Below are positions 25,230 through 32,903 of a stretch of 64,000 nucleotides of DNA, in pieces (positions within the stretch are counted from its first letter, which is position 1; the number at the start of each line of letters is the position of its first letter). A program made the position numbers and the translations under genes. Location: positions 124,001 to 188,000 of the forward strand of contig NZ_PKLZ01000003.1 in the NCBI RefSeq assembly GCF_002868715.1, written 5' to 3'. The notes below the pieces were generated by a model, which ran no database searches, was not told where the DNA came from, and worked only from the letters and a program-made list of their open reading frames with translations. Origin of the DNA: Kineobactrum sediminis. GTDB lineage: Bacteria > Pseudomonadota > Gammaproteobacteria > Pseudomonadales > Halieaceae.

Positions 25230-26092
25230 CAATGAACCCCCGTTCCACGCTGTACATGCCGGCGATAAACCAGCGCGCGATGGACAAGGCCCGGAGCCTG
25301 CCCGCGGATGCCGTAGTGTTTGATCTCGAGGACGCCGTGGCCCCCGATGCCAAGGAGCTTGCCCGGGAACAGCTGCTGCGGCAGTTGGCGGCTGGCGGCT
25401 ACGGCCCTCGCAAACTGGTGGTGCGCTGTAATGCCCTGTCGACCCCCTGGGGCGCAGACGACCTGCGGGCGTTGGCGGGTAGCGCAATCTCTACGCTGTG
25501 CCTGCCGAAGGTGGAGTCGGTTGGCCAGTTGCAGGCGGTTGGAAATCTGCTACGACAATGCGGGCGCGATGACATGGCCCTGTGGGCGATGATTGAAGCC
25601 CCCGCCGGGGTTGCCCGGGTGGAGTCGATAGCGACAAGTGACAATGTCACTGCGTTGCTGATGGGCACGACGGACCTGGCCGCGGAGCTGCGCCTGCCAG
25701 CGGATCCGACGCGATCGGGCCTGTACTATGCGCTGGGTCGCTGCGTGCTGGCAGCGCGACTGGCGGGTATCATGGCACTGGATGGTGTCTTCCTGGATAT
25801 CACTGACACGGCCGGATTGCGTGCGGTGTGCGAGCAGGGTCGCGCCCTGGGCTTTGATGGCAAGACCCTGATTCATCCAGGCCAGATTGCGATTGCCAAC
25901 GAGGTTTTCGGTCCCTCGGCGGCGGCAGTTGAGCATGCCCGATGCCTGCTTGAGGTGTGGGATGAGGCCATGGCGTCGGGCAAGGCGGTAGCGGTGCTCG
26001 ACGGCAGGCTAATAGAGACCATGCATGTGGATGAGGCGCGCCGGGTGCTGGACACCGCGGCGCATATTGCCAGGCTGGACCAGGAGCCTTGA
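25226..26092 (+). CDS. CitE-like (HpcH/HpaI) aldolase/acyl-CoA lyase
   Basis: 288-residue TIM-barrel lyase of the CitE/malyl-CoA lyase superfamily. Seen: STLYMPAINQRAMDKARSLP, the metal-site strand VVFDLEDAVAP, a central ALWAMIEAPAGVARVE and the C-terminal GFDGKTLIHPGQIAIAN, all typical. It would cleave or form a C-C bond in an acyl-CoA such as citramalyl- or malyl-CoA. The ATG at 25226 overlaps the cytochrome stop (ATGA) and has AGGAG 8 bases upstream; a second ATG at 25232 is possible. It ends the plus-strand run and converges with the thiolase gene. Substrate unknown. Confidence 0.9.
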   Translation: MTMNPRSTLYMPAINQRAMDKARSLPADAVVFDLEDAVAPDAKELAREQLLRQLAAGGYGPRKLVVRCNALSTPWGADDLRALAGSAISTLCLPKVESVGQLQAVGNLLRQCGRDDMALWAMIEAPAGVARVESIATSDNVTALLMGTTDLAAELRLPADPTRSGLYYALGRCVLAARLAGIMALDGVFLDITDTAGLRAVCEQGRALGFDGKTLIHPGQIAIANEVFGPSAAAVEHARCLLEVWDEAMASGKAVAVLDGRLIETMHVDEARRVLDTAAHIARLDQEP

Positions 26093-26105
26093 GTCCGACA
26101 GGCTC

Positions 26106-27293
26106 CTAGCGTTTGATAATCACCGAGCTGCCGTGGCCGAAAAGACCCTGGTTAGCGGTGATGCCCACCCTGGCACCCTCCACCTGACGGTCGCCGGACT
26201 GGCCCCGCAACTGCCAGGTCAGCTCACAAACCTGTGCCAGGGCCTGGGCCGGCACTGCCTCGCCAAAGCAGGCCAGGCCGCCCGAGACATTGACCGGGAT
26301 GCGTCCGCCCAGGGCAGTATCACCCCGGCGCAGCCACTGTGCCGCTTCGCCCCTGGGGGTTAACTGCAGGTCTTCAATCCAGTCCAGTTCCAGCGCCGTT
26401 GACAGGTCATAGACCTCTGCCAGGTCCACATCTTCCGGGCCAATACCTGCTTCTTCATAGGCCTTAACCGGTAGCGAGGCACGGAAACTTTGGGCTTCAA
26501 TGCCCGCCGCCGCTGCCGAATCGGTGGCTATGTCGGGCATTTCCACAACGGCGCTGGCAAAGCTGGGGGTCACGGTGGAAATGGCGGCGATGCGCGGGGC
26601 GTCGCCTTTACCGATCCTGCGCGCATAGTCGAGACTGCATACGATCAGTGCGGCGCCGCCGTCACTGGTGGCGCAGATATCCATTAACCGCAGGGGGTCC
26701 GCGACCATGGCCGATGCCGCAACGTCCTCTGCCGTAAAGCACTTGCGATAGCGGGCACGTGGATTCTTGCTGCCGACCAGGGAGTTCTTCACCTTGACCG
26801 CGGCAAAGTCATCCAGTGTGTCGCCATAGAGATCCATCCGGCGCCGCGCGTACAGGGCAAAGTAAGTGGGATTGGTGATTCCCAGGTAAAACCGTACCCA
26901 ATCCGGATCCTCAGGGCGATAGCCACCCGCAGGTGCCAGGAAGCCCTTGGGCGTGGTGTCCGCGCCCACTACCAGGGCTACCTCGCAGTCGCCGGCCATG
27001 ATCTTGTTGCGCGCCGCAGCCAGCGCCTGGGAGCCTGAAGCACAGGCAGCATAGGACGTATTGACTTCCGTGCCCTGCCAGCCAAGGGCCTGGGCGAAGG
27101 TGGCGCCGGCAACATAACCGGGGTAGCCGCAGCGCACGGTGGCACCACCTGATACAAAGCTGACCTCGCGCCAGGAAATGCCTGCGTCGGCGAGTGCCTC
27201 GCGCGCTGCGGCGACACCGTACTCAACAAAATTATGTCCCCATTTGCCCCAGGGGTGCATGCCTGCCCCGATAATAACGACTTCACGGCTCAT
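26106..27293 (-). CDS. SCP2-type thiolase / lipid-transfer protein family acyltransferase
   Basis: 395-residue thiolase-fold protein. Seen: the nucleophile C84 in SYAACASGSQALAAARN, a conserved NVSGGLACFGEAVPAQAL, and the C-terminal NQGLFGHGSSVIIKR. The branch is that of SCP-x thiolases and the Ltp proteins of steroid-degrading bacteria, which act as thiolases or, with a DUF35 partner, as retro-aldolases (Ltp2-ChsH2). The DUF35 gene lies directly upstream and overlaps by 4 bases, so a complex is likely. No second canonical Cys (CxG) is obvious at the C-terminus, which fits the SCP2/Ltp branch better than biosynthetic thiolases. Confidence 0.92.
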   Translation of the reverse strand: MSREVVIIGAGMHPWGKWGHNFVEYGVAAAREALADAGISWREVSFVSGGATVRCGYPGYVAGATFAQALGWQGTEVNTSYAACASGSQALAAARNKIMAGDCEVALVVGADTTPKGFLAPAGGYRPEDPDWVRFYLGITNPTYFALYARRRMDLYGDTLDDFAAVKVKNSLVGSKNPRARYRKCFTAEDVAASAMVADPLRLMDICATSDGGAALIVCSLDYARRIGKGDAPRIAAISTVTPSFASAVVEMPDIATDSAAAAGIEAQSFRASLPVKAYEEAGIGPEDVDLAEVYDLSTALELDWIEDLQLTPRGEAAQWLRRGDTALGGRIPVNVSGGLACFGEAVPAQALAQVCELTWQLRGQSGDRQVEGARVGITANQGLFGHGSSVIIKR

Positions 27294-27748
27294 TGGGCAT
27301 TACCTCCGGTGATGGCTGCGGCCATTGGTCGCCACTTCCAGGTGACCTTGATGTCTTCTTCCGTCTCGTGCAGGGTTTCCAGCACCAGTTCCATGTCCAT
27401 GCCTACCTTGAGGTCGCTCACATCAACACCGGTGATCACCTGGCCCAGGATTGTCATCTGTTCATGCTCAAGTTCCACCGCGGCAATGGTGTAGGGCACA
27501 AAGGGCTCCGCTGCCACAAAGGGCGCGGGCGGTTTGTAACAGGCATTGGTGTAGCTCCACAGGCGCCCGGTGCGGCTTAGCAGTGCCTCGCGAAACTCGG
27601 TACTGTCGCAATCGGGGTTCCGGCAATAGCGGTTTTGCGCAGGGAAGAAATAGGTCTCGCAGTGGCAGCACTGGCTGCCGATCAGCTGGGGCTGCTCGTC
27701 CATTGTGAACCACCCTTCGATCGCGGGCGCCAGGGGTTTGTTACTCAT
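27290..27748 (-). CDS. DUF35 OB-fold/zinc-ribbon protein, thiolase partner
   Basis: 152-residue protein with an N-terminal rubredoxin-like zinc ribbon (C27-x2-C30 and C42-x4-C47) followed by a DUF35 OB fold (ALLSRTGRLWSYTNACYKP, PYTIAAVELEHEQMTILGQV). Known homologues bind the thiolase partner and help deliver the acyl-CoA substrate. It is first in a two-gene operon with the thiolase. The standalone arrangement differs from ChsH2 of mycobacteria, where DUF35 is fused to a MaoC domain; here a MaoC protein is encoded 5 kb away. Confidence 0.93.
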   Translation of the reverse strand: MSNKPLAPAIEGWFTMDEQPQLIGSQCCHCETYFFPAQNRYCRNPDCDSTEFREALLSRTGRLWSYTNACYKPPAPFVAAEPFVPYTIAAVELEHEQMTILGQVITGVDVSDLKVGMDMELVLETLHETEEDIKVTWKWRPMAAAITGGNAQ

Positions 27749-27928
27749 GAGTTAACTCCAGTGATAGGCGGGTGCAGGGTACTCCGGCAGATCCTCGGCA
27801 GGCAAGACAGATGCGGGCCCCGGCACTCGCGGTTCAGAAAATTGGTCCTCCCCGCCTTGCATCGCCGGGATAACACCGCTGGTGATCAACTTGAGTGACA
27901 ATAGACGTCTTTTCCAGCGACAGGAAGT

Positions 27929-28696
27929 ATGGCGATGAAAGTTTATGCGATGACAGGGGGAGCCACCGGTATCGGTGCTGCACTTCGGCAGCAATTGGCG
28001 GATGCGGGCCACCGGGTAATTTCAGTTGATATCCGGGAGGGCGACATCATCGCCGACCTGTCTACTGCTGCGGGTCGCGAGACTGCGTTGACGGGTGTAC
28101 GCGAGCTGGCAGCCGATGGGCTTGATGGTTTTATTGCCTGCGCGGGCCTGCCCCCTGTGGCCCCCGTGCAGCTTATCGCCTCGGTTAACTATTTTGCCGC
28201 GGTAGAAATGGCTGCCGGCCTCAAGGACCTGGTGGGCATGCGCCGGGGCACGGTATTGCTGGTCGCCTCCAACTCGGCGCCGATGATCGAGAATGACCAC
28301 CCGTTTGTGCAATCCTGTCTCGCCGCAGACGAGCAGGCCACGCTGGCGTCGCTGGCCGACCTGAACGGGCAGTCGGTTTATGCCGGTTCCAAGCGGGCAC
28401 TGACGGTGTGGATGCGGCGCAACGTTGTCGCCTGGGCAAAAGCCGGTGTGCGGCTTAATGCCGTCGCCCCGGGCATCACCCTGACACCGCTCACGGCGCA
28501 GGTATTCGCCGATCCGGAGCTGGGCGATGTGATGCGCCAGTTTGGCGAGAGTGTGCCCTGGGGAGAGGCCGCCCAGCCGGGGCAGATCGCCAATGTAATG
28601 CGTTTCATGCTGAGCGAGGAGGCGGATTTTGTGTGTGGCTCGGTATTTTTCGTGGACGGCGGCTCCGATGCCATGCTGCGCAGCGACCAGTTCTGA
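27929..28696 (+). CDS. SDR, 3-alpha-hydroxysteroid dehydrogenase/carbonyl reductase-like
   Basis: 255-residue classical short-chain dehydrogenase. Seen: MTGGATGIGAAL for NAD(P) binding, GFIACAGLPP in place of the usual NNAG, catalytic YAGSKRAL and a C-terminal VFFVDGGSDAM. The overall pattern, including SVNYFAAVEMAAGL, recalls the 3-alpha-HSD/carbonyl reductase of Comamonas. AGGA lies 3 bases before the first ATG and 9 before the second (27935), so 27935 may be the real start. It is divergent from the DUF35-thiolase pair and sits next to other possible sterol-degrading genes. Substrate inferred only from family and context. Confidence 0.88.
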   Translation: MAMKVYAMTGGATGIGAALRQQLADAGHRVISVDIREGDIIADLSTAAGRETALTGVRELAADGLDGFIACAGLPPVAPVQLIASVNYFAAVEMAAGLKDLVGMRRGTVLLVASNSAPMIENDHPFVQSCLAADEQATLASLADLNGQSVYAGSKRALTVWMRRNVVAWAKAGVRLNAVAPGITLTPLTAQVFADPELGDVMRQFGESVPWGEAAQPGQIANVMRFMLSEEADFVCGSVFFVDGGSDAMLRSDQF

Positions 28697-28717
28697 TCAG
28701 CGTCCCGTGCTGATCAG
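28693..28717. terminator. short hairpin between convergent SDR and PqiC-like genes
   Basis: Two copies of the palindrome CTGATCAG (28693-28700 and 28710-28717) flank CGTCCCGTG and can pair into an 8-bp stem with a 9-nt loop. It overlaps the SDR stop and the 3' end of the lipoprotein gene. No T run, so a terminator role is tentative. Confidence 0.35.
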
Positions 28718-29325
28718 GAGCCGGGCTGCGCTTCCCGCTTTGTTTCCGCATTGTTGATAACGGCGGCCAGCTCACTGCCCAGTGACTGCAAGAGGTCGCT
28801 GTAGGCAGCGGCGGCGTCTGCCGGTTGCCAGTTGGCATCGGGCAGGGCCCGGGACAGGCGACTGATGCGGCGTTCGATATCACGGTTCGCTGCCGGCCGG
28901 CTAACGCGCCATTCAGCCACCAGCTCGGCGCGCTGGTTGTGGATATCCAGGGACAGCAACCACACCTGTACCGCATAGTCGGGGACATCGCTGCGCGCCC
29001 AGGGATGCGGGCGGATATTATGGCTGCCCAGCTCCGCGGACAGGTTGAGGCTGAGCACCCGCTGAATGCCCTCGGCCAGCGGTTCGGCCCAGCGATCGTA
29101 GTCGGCAAGTCGCAACTGATTGCTGCCGCGGGTGAAAACCATGCTGGTGCGGTTCAGGTATTCGGGAATGGTGATCGGGCCGATACCCAGGGCAGGTCCA
29201 TCACCAGCCACCCCGTCGGCGACCCGGGCATTCAGCAGATAGTAGTTGTACGAAGGTGAAGAGGCACAGCCGGCCAGCAGCAAGGCACCCAGTAGTACTC
29301 CCAGCGACGTTAATCTAATGGTCAT
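28714..29325 (-). CDS. PqiC-like ABC transport auxiliary lipoprotein
   Basis: 203-residue lipoprotein of the ABC_trans_aux (formerly DUF330)/PqiC family. Seen: signal MTIRLTSLGVLLGALLLAGC with the lipobox Cys at residue 20, then YNYYLLNARVAD, LGIGPITIPEYLNRTSMVF and YDRWAEPLAEGIQRVL, all family marks. It should sit in the inner leaflet of the outer membrane and receive the MCE protein. It is last of the Mce/Mla-type operon, 2 bases after the MCE gene. Confidence 0.92.
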   Translation of the reverse strand: MTIRLTSLGVLLGALLLAGCASSPSYNYYLLNARVADGVAGDGPALGIGPITIPEYLNRTSMVFTRGSNQLRLADYDRWAEPLAEGIQRVLSLNLSAELGSHNIRPHPWARSDVPDYAVQVWLLSLDIHNQRAELVAEWRVSRPAANRDIERRISRLSRALPDANWQPADAAAAYSDLLQSLGSELAAVINNAETKREAQPGS

Positions 29326-29327
29326 GG

Positions 29328-30293
29328 CTAGTTCCTGCTTTTTCCCCGGAGCAGCGACTCGGGTTGCTCCTCCAGGGTTTTTGCCAATAGTTGCAGGGCC
29401 TGTGCGGCCTGCGCCAGTTCTCGCAGAGCGGTGTTGAGTTCGTAGGTGGTGGCCGAGTCCGAAGAGACCAGGGCGTCGATCTCTGCCATGGCACCGGCAA
29501 ACGCGTCGGTCGCGGCCTGCACAGTGGCCAGGCTCTGGGTGACGGTCGCGGTTATCCGGGGTAACTCATCGCCCATGTCGTTGACCAGCAGCTCGGTGCT
29601 GGATAGCACTTGCTCCAGGCGGGGCCCGACTGTTCCGACCGTGATCCGCACGTCCTCGCTCAGCAGCTCCAGGGAAGCCAGGCTGTCCGCAAGTTGCTGC
29701 GGTAGCTGCTGGAAATCATCCTGGTCGATAAAGGCACTGAGTCCCGCGGCAATAGTCTGTACGTCCGTGGCGATCCGGGCAATATCCAGGGACTCAATCT
29801 GCCGGGTCAGTTTTTCCAGCCCGGTAGGCGTGGTTGGAATCTGGGTGTAGGGACTGTCAATCCGGCTGAGATCGGCCGGGGCATCCGGATGAAAGTCCAG
29901 CGAGACATAGAGTAAACCGGTCAGCAGGCTCTGCATGTTCAGCTGCGCGCGCAGGCCCCGGTCGATCAGGTCATCTATGACACGGTCTGTGCCGCTGCTT
30001 TCGCGCTGGATGTTGGCACTGGAAATCTGTGCCTCGACCAGCATGATGATATTGGTCCCGTTGTTTTCAAGCATGAGGTTGATGGCGGTTACCTGCCCGA
30101 TTTCCACCCCGCGCAGCGCTACCGGTGCGCCGACGGAGAGACCCTTTACCGAGCTGTCGAAGGCCATCACGACCTTGTCGCGGTCTCCGCCCAGGCCCGA
30201 GCCGAGCACGAACAGCACCGTAATCAGTGCTATCAGCAGGCCGCCAAGGACAAAGCCGCCGATGGCGACACTGTGTGTGTTGTCGTCACTCAT
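29328..30293 (-). CDS. MCE-domain (MlaD/PqiB-like) periplasmic lipid-transport protein
   Basis: 321-residue protein with an N-terminal membrane anchor (GGFVLGGLLIALITVLFVLG, residues about 10-29), a single MCE domain starting near VVMAFDSSVKGLSVGAPVAL and GVEIGQVTAI, and a long helical C-terminal half that should form a needle or tunnel with five other copies. It binds phospholipids or other lipids in the periplasm and docks on MlaE. The start at 30293 (MSDDNTHSVAIGG) overlaps the ATPase gene by 8 bases; the open frame upstream runs inside the ATPase gene and is not used. Confidence 0.93.
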   Translation of the reverse strand: MSDDNTHSVAIGGFVLGGLLIALITVLFVLGSGLGGDRDKVVMAFDSSVKGLSVGAPVALRGVEIGQVTAINLMLENNGTNIIMLVEAQISSANIQRESSGTDRVIDDLIDRGLRAQLNMQSLLTGLLYVSLDFHPDAPADLSRIDSPYTQIPTTPTGLEKLTRQIESLDIARIATDVQTIAAGLSAFIDQDDFQQLPQQLADSLASLELLSEDVRITVGTVGPRLEQVLSSTELLVNDMGDELPRITATVTQSLATVQAATDAFAGAMAEIDALVSSDSATTYELNTALRELAQAAQALQLLAKTLEEQPESLLRGKSRN

Positions 30294-31071
30294 TGGCAGG
30301 TTCCTCCTGGTGTTCAGTGCTGCGAGACAGGAATTGTCGCACAATCGGTTGCTCGCTGTGGTCTCGCAGCATCCTGGGATCACCATAGTCGAGCATGGTG
30401 TGGCTGTCGGCATCCAGGTAAACGGAATTGGTGGCGATTTCGAAAATGCTGGCGAGTTCGTGGCTGACCATTACCACCGTTGCGCCTATGGATTCCTTCA
30501 GTTGTGCGATAAGCTCATCCAGCAGGCGCGAACTGATCGGGTCAAGCCCGGCCGAAGGCTCGTCAAAAAACAGGATATCGGGATCCAGGGCGATCGCCCT
30601 GGCCAGTGCTGCGCGTTTTTCCATGCCACCGCTGATCTCCGCCGGGAAATAGCCCTCAAAGCCGCCAAGCCCGACCAGGGACAATTTGTAATCCACCACA
30701 TCGCGAATTTCGGCTGCGGTATAATCCGTGTACAGCTGCAGCGGCAGGCTGATGTTCTGCGCCAGGGTCATGGCCCCGAACAGGCCGCCGGACTGATAGG
30801 TGATCCCCCAGCGGCGACGCATGACATCGCGTTCGGCATTGGTTGCCCGGGTGAAACTCTCGCCCCGATATAAAATTTCGCCCCTGGCGGGTTCGATCAG
30901 TCCCAGCATATGTTTGAGCAAAGTGCTCTTGCCACAACCGCTGCCGCCGATGATGACGAAAATATCACCACGTTTGATATCAAAGTTGAGGTCCCGTTGC
31001 ACGACATTGGCACCAAAAGCCATGGTCAGGTCGCGCACCTCGATGTCAACCGCGGTATCGTCAGTCATCAA
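30286..31071 (-). CDS. MlaF-like ABC transporter ATPase
   Basis: 261-residue ABC ATPase powering Mla-type lipid transport. Seen: Walker A GGSGCGKST, the family signature ISGGMEKRAALARAIA (MEKR variant usual in MlaF), Walker B ILFFDEPSAGLDP and the H-loop VMVSHE. It overlaps mlaE by 4 bases and the MCE gene by 8 bases, so all three are coupled. The substrate is probably phospholipid, but in bacteria with Mce transporters may also be sterols or hydrocarbons. Confidence 0.95.
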   Translation of the reverse strand: MMTDDTAVDIEVRDLTMAFGANVVQRDLNFDIKRGDIFVIIGGSGCGKSTLLKHMLGLIEPARGEILYRGESFTRATNAERDVMRRRWGITYQSGGLFGAMTLAQNISLPLQLYTDYTAAEIRDVVDYKLSLVGLGGFEGYFPAEISGGMEKRAALARAIALDPDILFFDEPSAGLDPISSRLLDELIAQLKESIGATVVMVSHELASIFEIATNSVYLDADSHTMLDYGDPRMLRDHSEQPIVRQFLSRSTEHQEEPANE

Positions 31072-32201
31072 ATATCCAGTTGCTGGCAGAGAATGTTAAT
31101 TGCAGCATCCGCCACAATCAGGTAAATCAGGGATGTCACCACGGCCTGGGTCGCCGCCTGGCCCACCGCCGCAGAATCGCGGCCCGACTGGATTCCGGCC
31201 CGGCAGCCGGCAATGGCAATGAGTGCGCCGAACACCACACTTTTTGTCAGGCCGATCCCGATGTGGGTCAGGCTTACCGCATCGCTGGCATGGCCGGCAT
31301 ACTGGAGCATGGAGATGCCCATGCCGGCGGATACAAGCGCCCCGCCCAGGATGCCCAGGAGGTTGGCATAGATTGTGAGTAGCGGCATCATCACCAGCAG
31401 GGCCAGAATGCGCGGGGTCACCAGAAACTCAATGGGTGAGATGCCCATGGTGATGATCGCATCGATTTCTTCATTGGCCTGCATGGTGCCCAGTTGAGCG
31501 GCATAGGCAGCCCCCGTGCGGCCCGCTATCACCACGGCCGTCATCAGTACCCCCATCTCCCGCAGCACGCCGATGACCACCAGGTCCGCCACGTAAATTT
31601 CGGCCCCGAACTGTTGCAGCTGGGCTGCGCCGAGATAGGCCAGGATCATGCCCACGAGGAGGCTGGTCAGGCTGATGATAGCGAAGGCGTTGGGGCCGGT
31701 CTGGTAGCAAAAGTGCCAGAAATCGACGAAGCGGGTATTGGCCCTGCCACCAAGGAGTCGCCCCAGGGCAATACAGACAGCGCCAAAAAATGCAACGGAT
31801 TGAACCACGTTGCGGCCTGTCTTTCGCAACAGGGCCAGGGGGTTTCCTATCTGCCACCAGTGCCGGGGGGGCTCACCCTGGCGCTGATGGCGGGGCACGG
31901 TAGTGGCAATGTGCAGCAGGCGTTGGGCGCTGTCGGGCAATGCGCTGGCATCGAACTTGATGTCCTGTTGGTCGCAACAGTTACGGCATTGCAGCAGGAA
32001 AGCCATGAGCCGTGAGTCCCACTCTCCGAGATTGTCGGTATCCAGGCTGAGCTGCGTCGCCCTGGTGTCGGTCAATTGCGGACGTAGCATTGCAAACCGC
32101 GGTAACGTCTGGCCCTGAACCCAGTCTCCGCTGAGTTCAAGAATCGCAGGCTCGCCGCTGTCCGCATCGTGCAGCTCGAAGCGAGGGGAGTCGACTTTCA
32201 C
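31068..32201 (-). CDS. MlaE-type permease with fused N-terminal STAS domain
   Basis: 377-residue protein. Seen: residues about 1-110 look like a STAS domain (ILELSGDWVQGQTLPRFAM, SLDTDNLGEWDSRLMAFLL), then an MlaE/YrbE permease of about 250 residues with SLTSLLVGMILAYLGAAQLQ, GVLREMGVLMTAVVIAGRTG and ALLVMMPLLTIYANLLGILG. In E. coli the STAS part is the separate protein MlaB; here it is fused to the permease. It forms the inner-membrane channel of a lipid transport system. Starts 21 bases after the DUF3806 gene stops. Confidence 0.94.
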   Translation of the reverse strand: MKVDSPRFELHDADSGEPAILELSGDWVQGQTLPRFAMLRPQLTDTRATQLSLDTDNLGEWDSRLMAFLLQCRNCCDQQDIKFDASALPDSAQRLLHIATTVPRHQRQGEPPRHWWQIGNPLALLRKTGRNVVQSVAFFGAVCIALGRLLGGRANTRFVDFWHFCYQTGPNAFAIISLTSLLVGMILAYLGAAQLQQFGAEIYVADLVVIGVLREMGVLMTAVVIAGRTGAAYAAQLGTMQANEEIDAIITMGISPIEFLVTPRILALLVMMPLLTIYANLLGILGGALVSAGMGISMLQYAGHASDAVSLTHIGIGLTKSVVFGALIAIAGCRAGIQSGRDSAAVGQAATQAVVTSLIYLIVADAAINILCQQLDI

Positions 32202-32222
32202 GCAGTCTCGCCCCGGACCGGT

Positions 32223-32738
32223 TTAGTGATAGGGTAAGGGCTCAAGCACGGGCTCCATTGCGGCGACGGCTTTTTGGTAAATGGCGGTTACCGGGGTATC
32301 GCTGCCGGCCTCCTGGCGCCTGGATATCATGGTGACCGGGAACAGGTAATTGTCAGTCTTCTTGTAGCGCAGAGCGCGGCTTCGACCCGCCCGGTCCTGG
32401 TAAATCACCCAGTGCATGTCGAGCTCATCGGCCAGCACATCGCCCAGGATGACGCCCATTGCCTGCAGTTTTTCGGTCTGGGTGGGACGAACCAGGCGCT
32501 GGTCGAGCAGTCGCTGCAGCAATTCGAGATCGTGATCGCGCGCGCCGGTAAAGCCCTGGCCGAAGTGGCGACGGGCGAGATCTTCGACGCTCTCTCGCTG
32601 GGCCGCCATGTATTGCCGGTCAACCGGCGTCAGTTCGCTGATGCGGGGGGTATCCTGGGCCGCCAGGGGCATGGATAATGCAAGCATAAATAAGAGGCAA
32701 CGGGACATAATCGTACGCAGTGGGTGTCGATTGGTCAT
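32223..32738 (-). CDS. exported DUF3806 protein
   Basis: 171-residue protein with a signal peptide (MSRCLLFMLALSMPLAAQD after a short basic start) and a DUF3806-type domain: QAMGVILGDVLADELDMHWV, GRSRALRYKKTDNYLFPVTM and the MISRR segment. Function unknown in the family. The ATG at 32738 has AAGGAG at 6 bases spacing. It is the first gene upstream of the Mla-type operon on the same strand with a 21-base gap, so it may be cotranscribed, though a functional link is only inferred. Confidence 0.85.
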   Translation of the reverse strand: MTNRHPLRTIMSRCLLFMLALSMPLAAQDTPRISELTPVDRQYMAAQRESVEDLARRHFGQGFTGARDHDLELLQRLLDQRLVRPTQTEKLQAMGVILGDVLADELDMHWVIYQDRAGRSRALRYKKTDNYLFPVTMISRRQEAGSDTPVTAIYQKAVAAMEPVLEPLPYH

Positions 32739-32811
32739 GGTATACTCCTTCGGCGTCGAATTTGAAACAGGGCTGTGTGGCCCCGCGACGATTCATTTTA
32801 CCGCAATCAGG

Positions 32812-32839
32812 TTGTTATCCGCTGCCCGGCATGGATAAT
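32812..32839 (+). promoter_or_regulatory. candidate dapA promoter
   Basis: TTGTTA (32812-32817) and GATAAT (32834-32839) are 16 bases apart, in the 165-base divergent region between the DUF3806 gene and dapA. Transcription would start about 60 bases before the dapA ATG. The -10 matches 5 of 6 bases and the -35 four. Confidence 0.45.
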
Positions 32840-32903
32840 TGCCCACTTCTTTCACGGGACCGATCATTATGGCCCGTATCCGGCAGATTTCTGGAGTTTG
32901 TTC

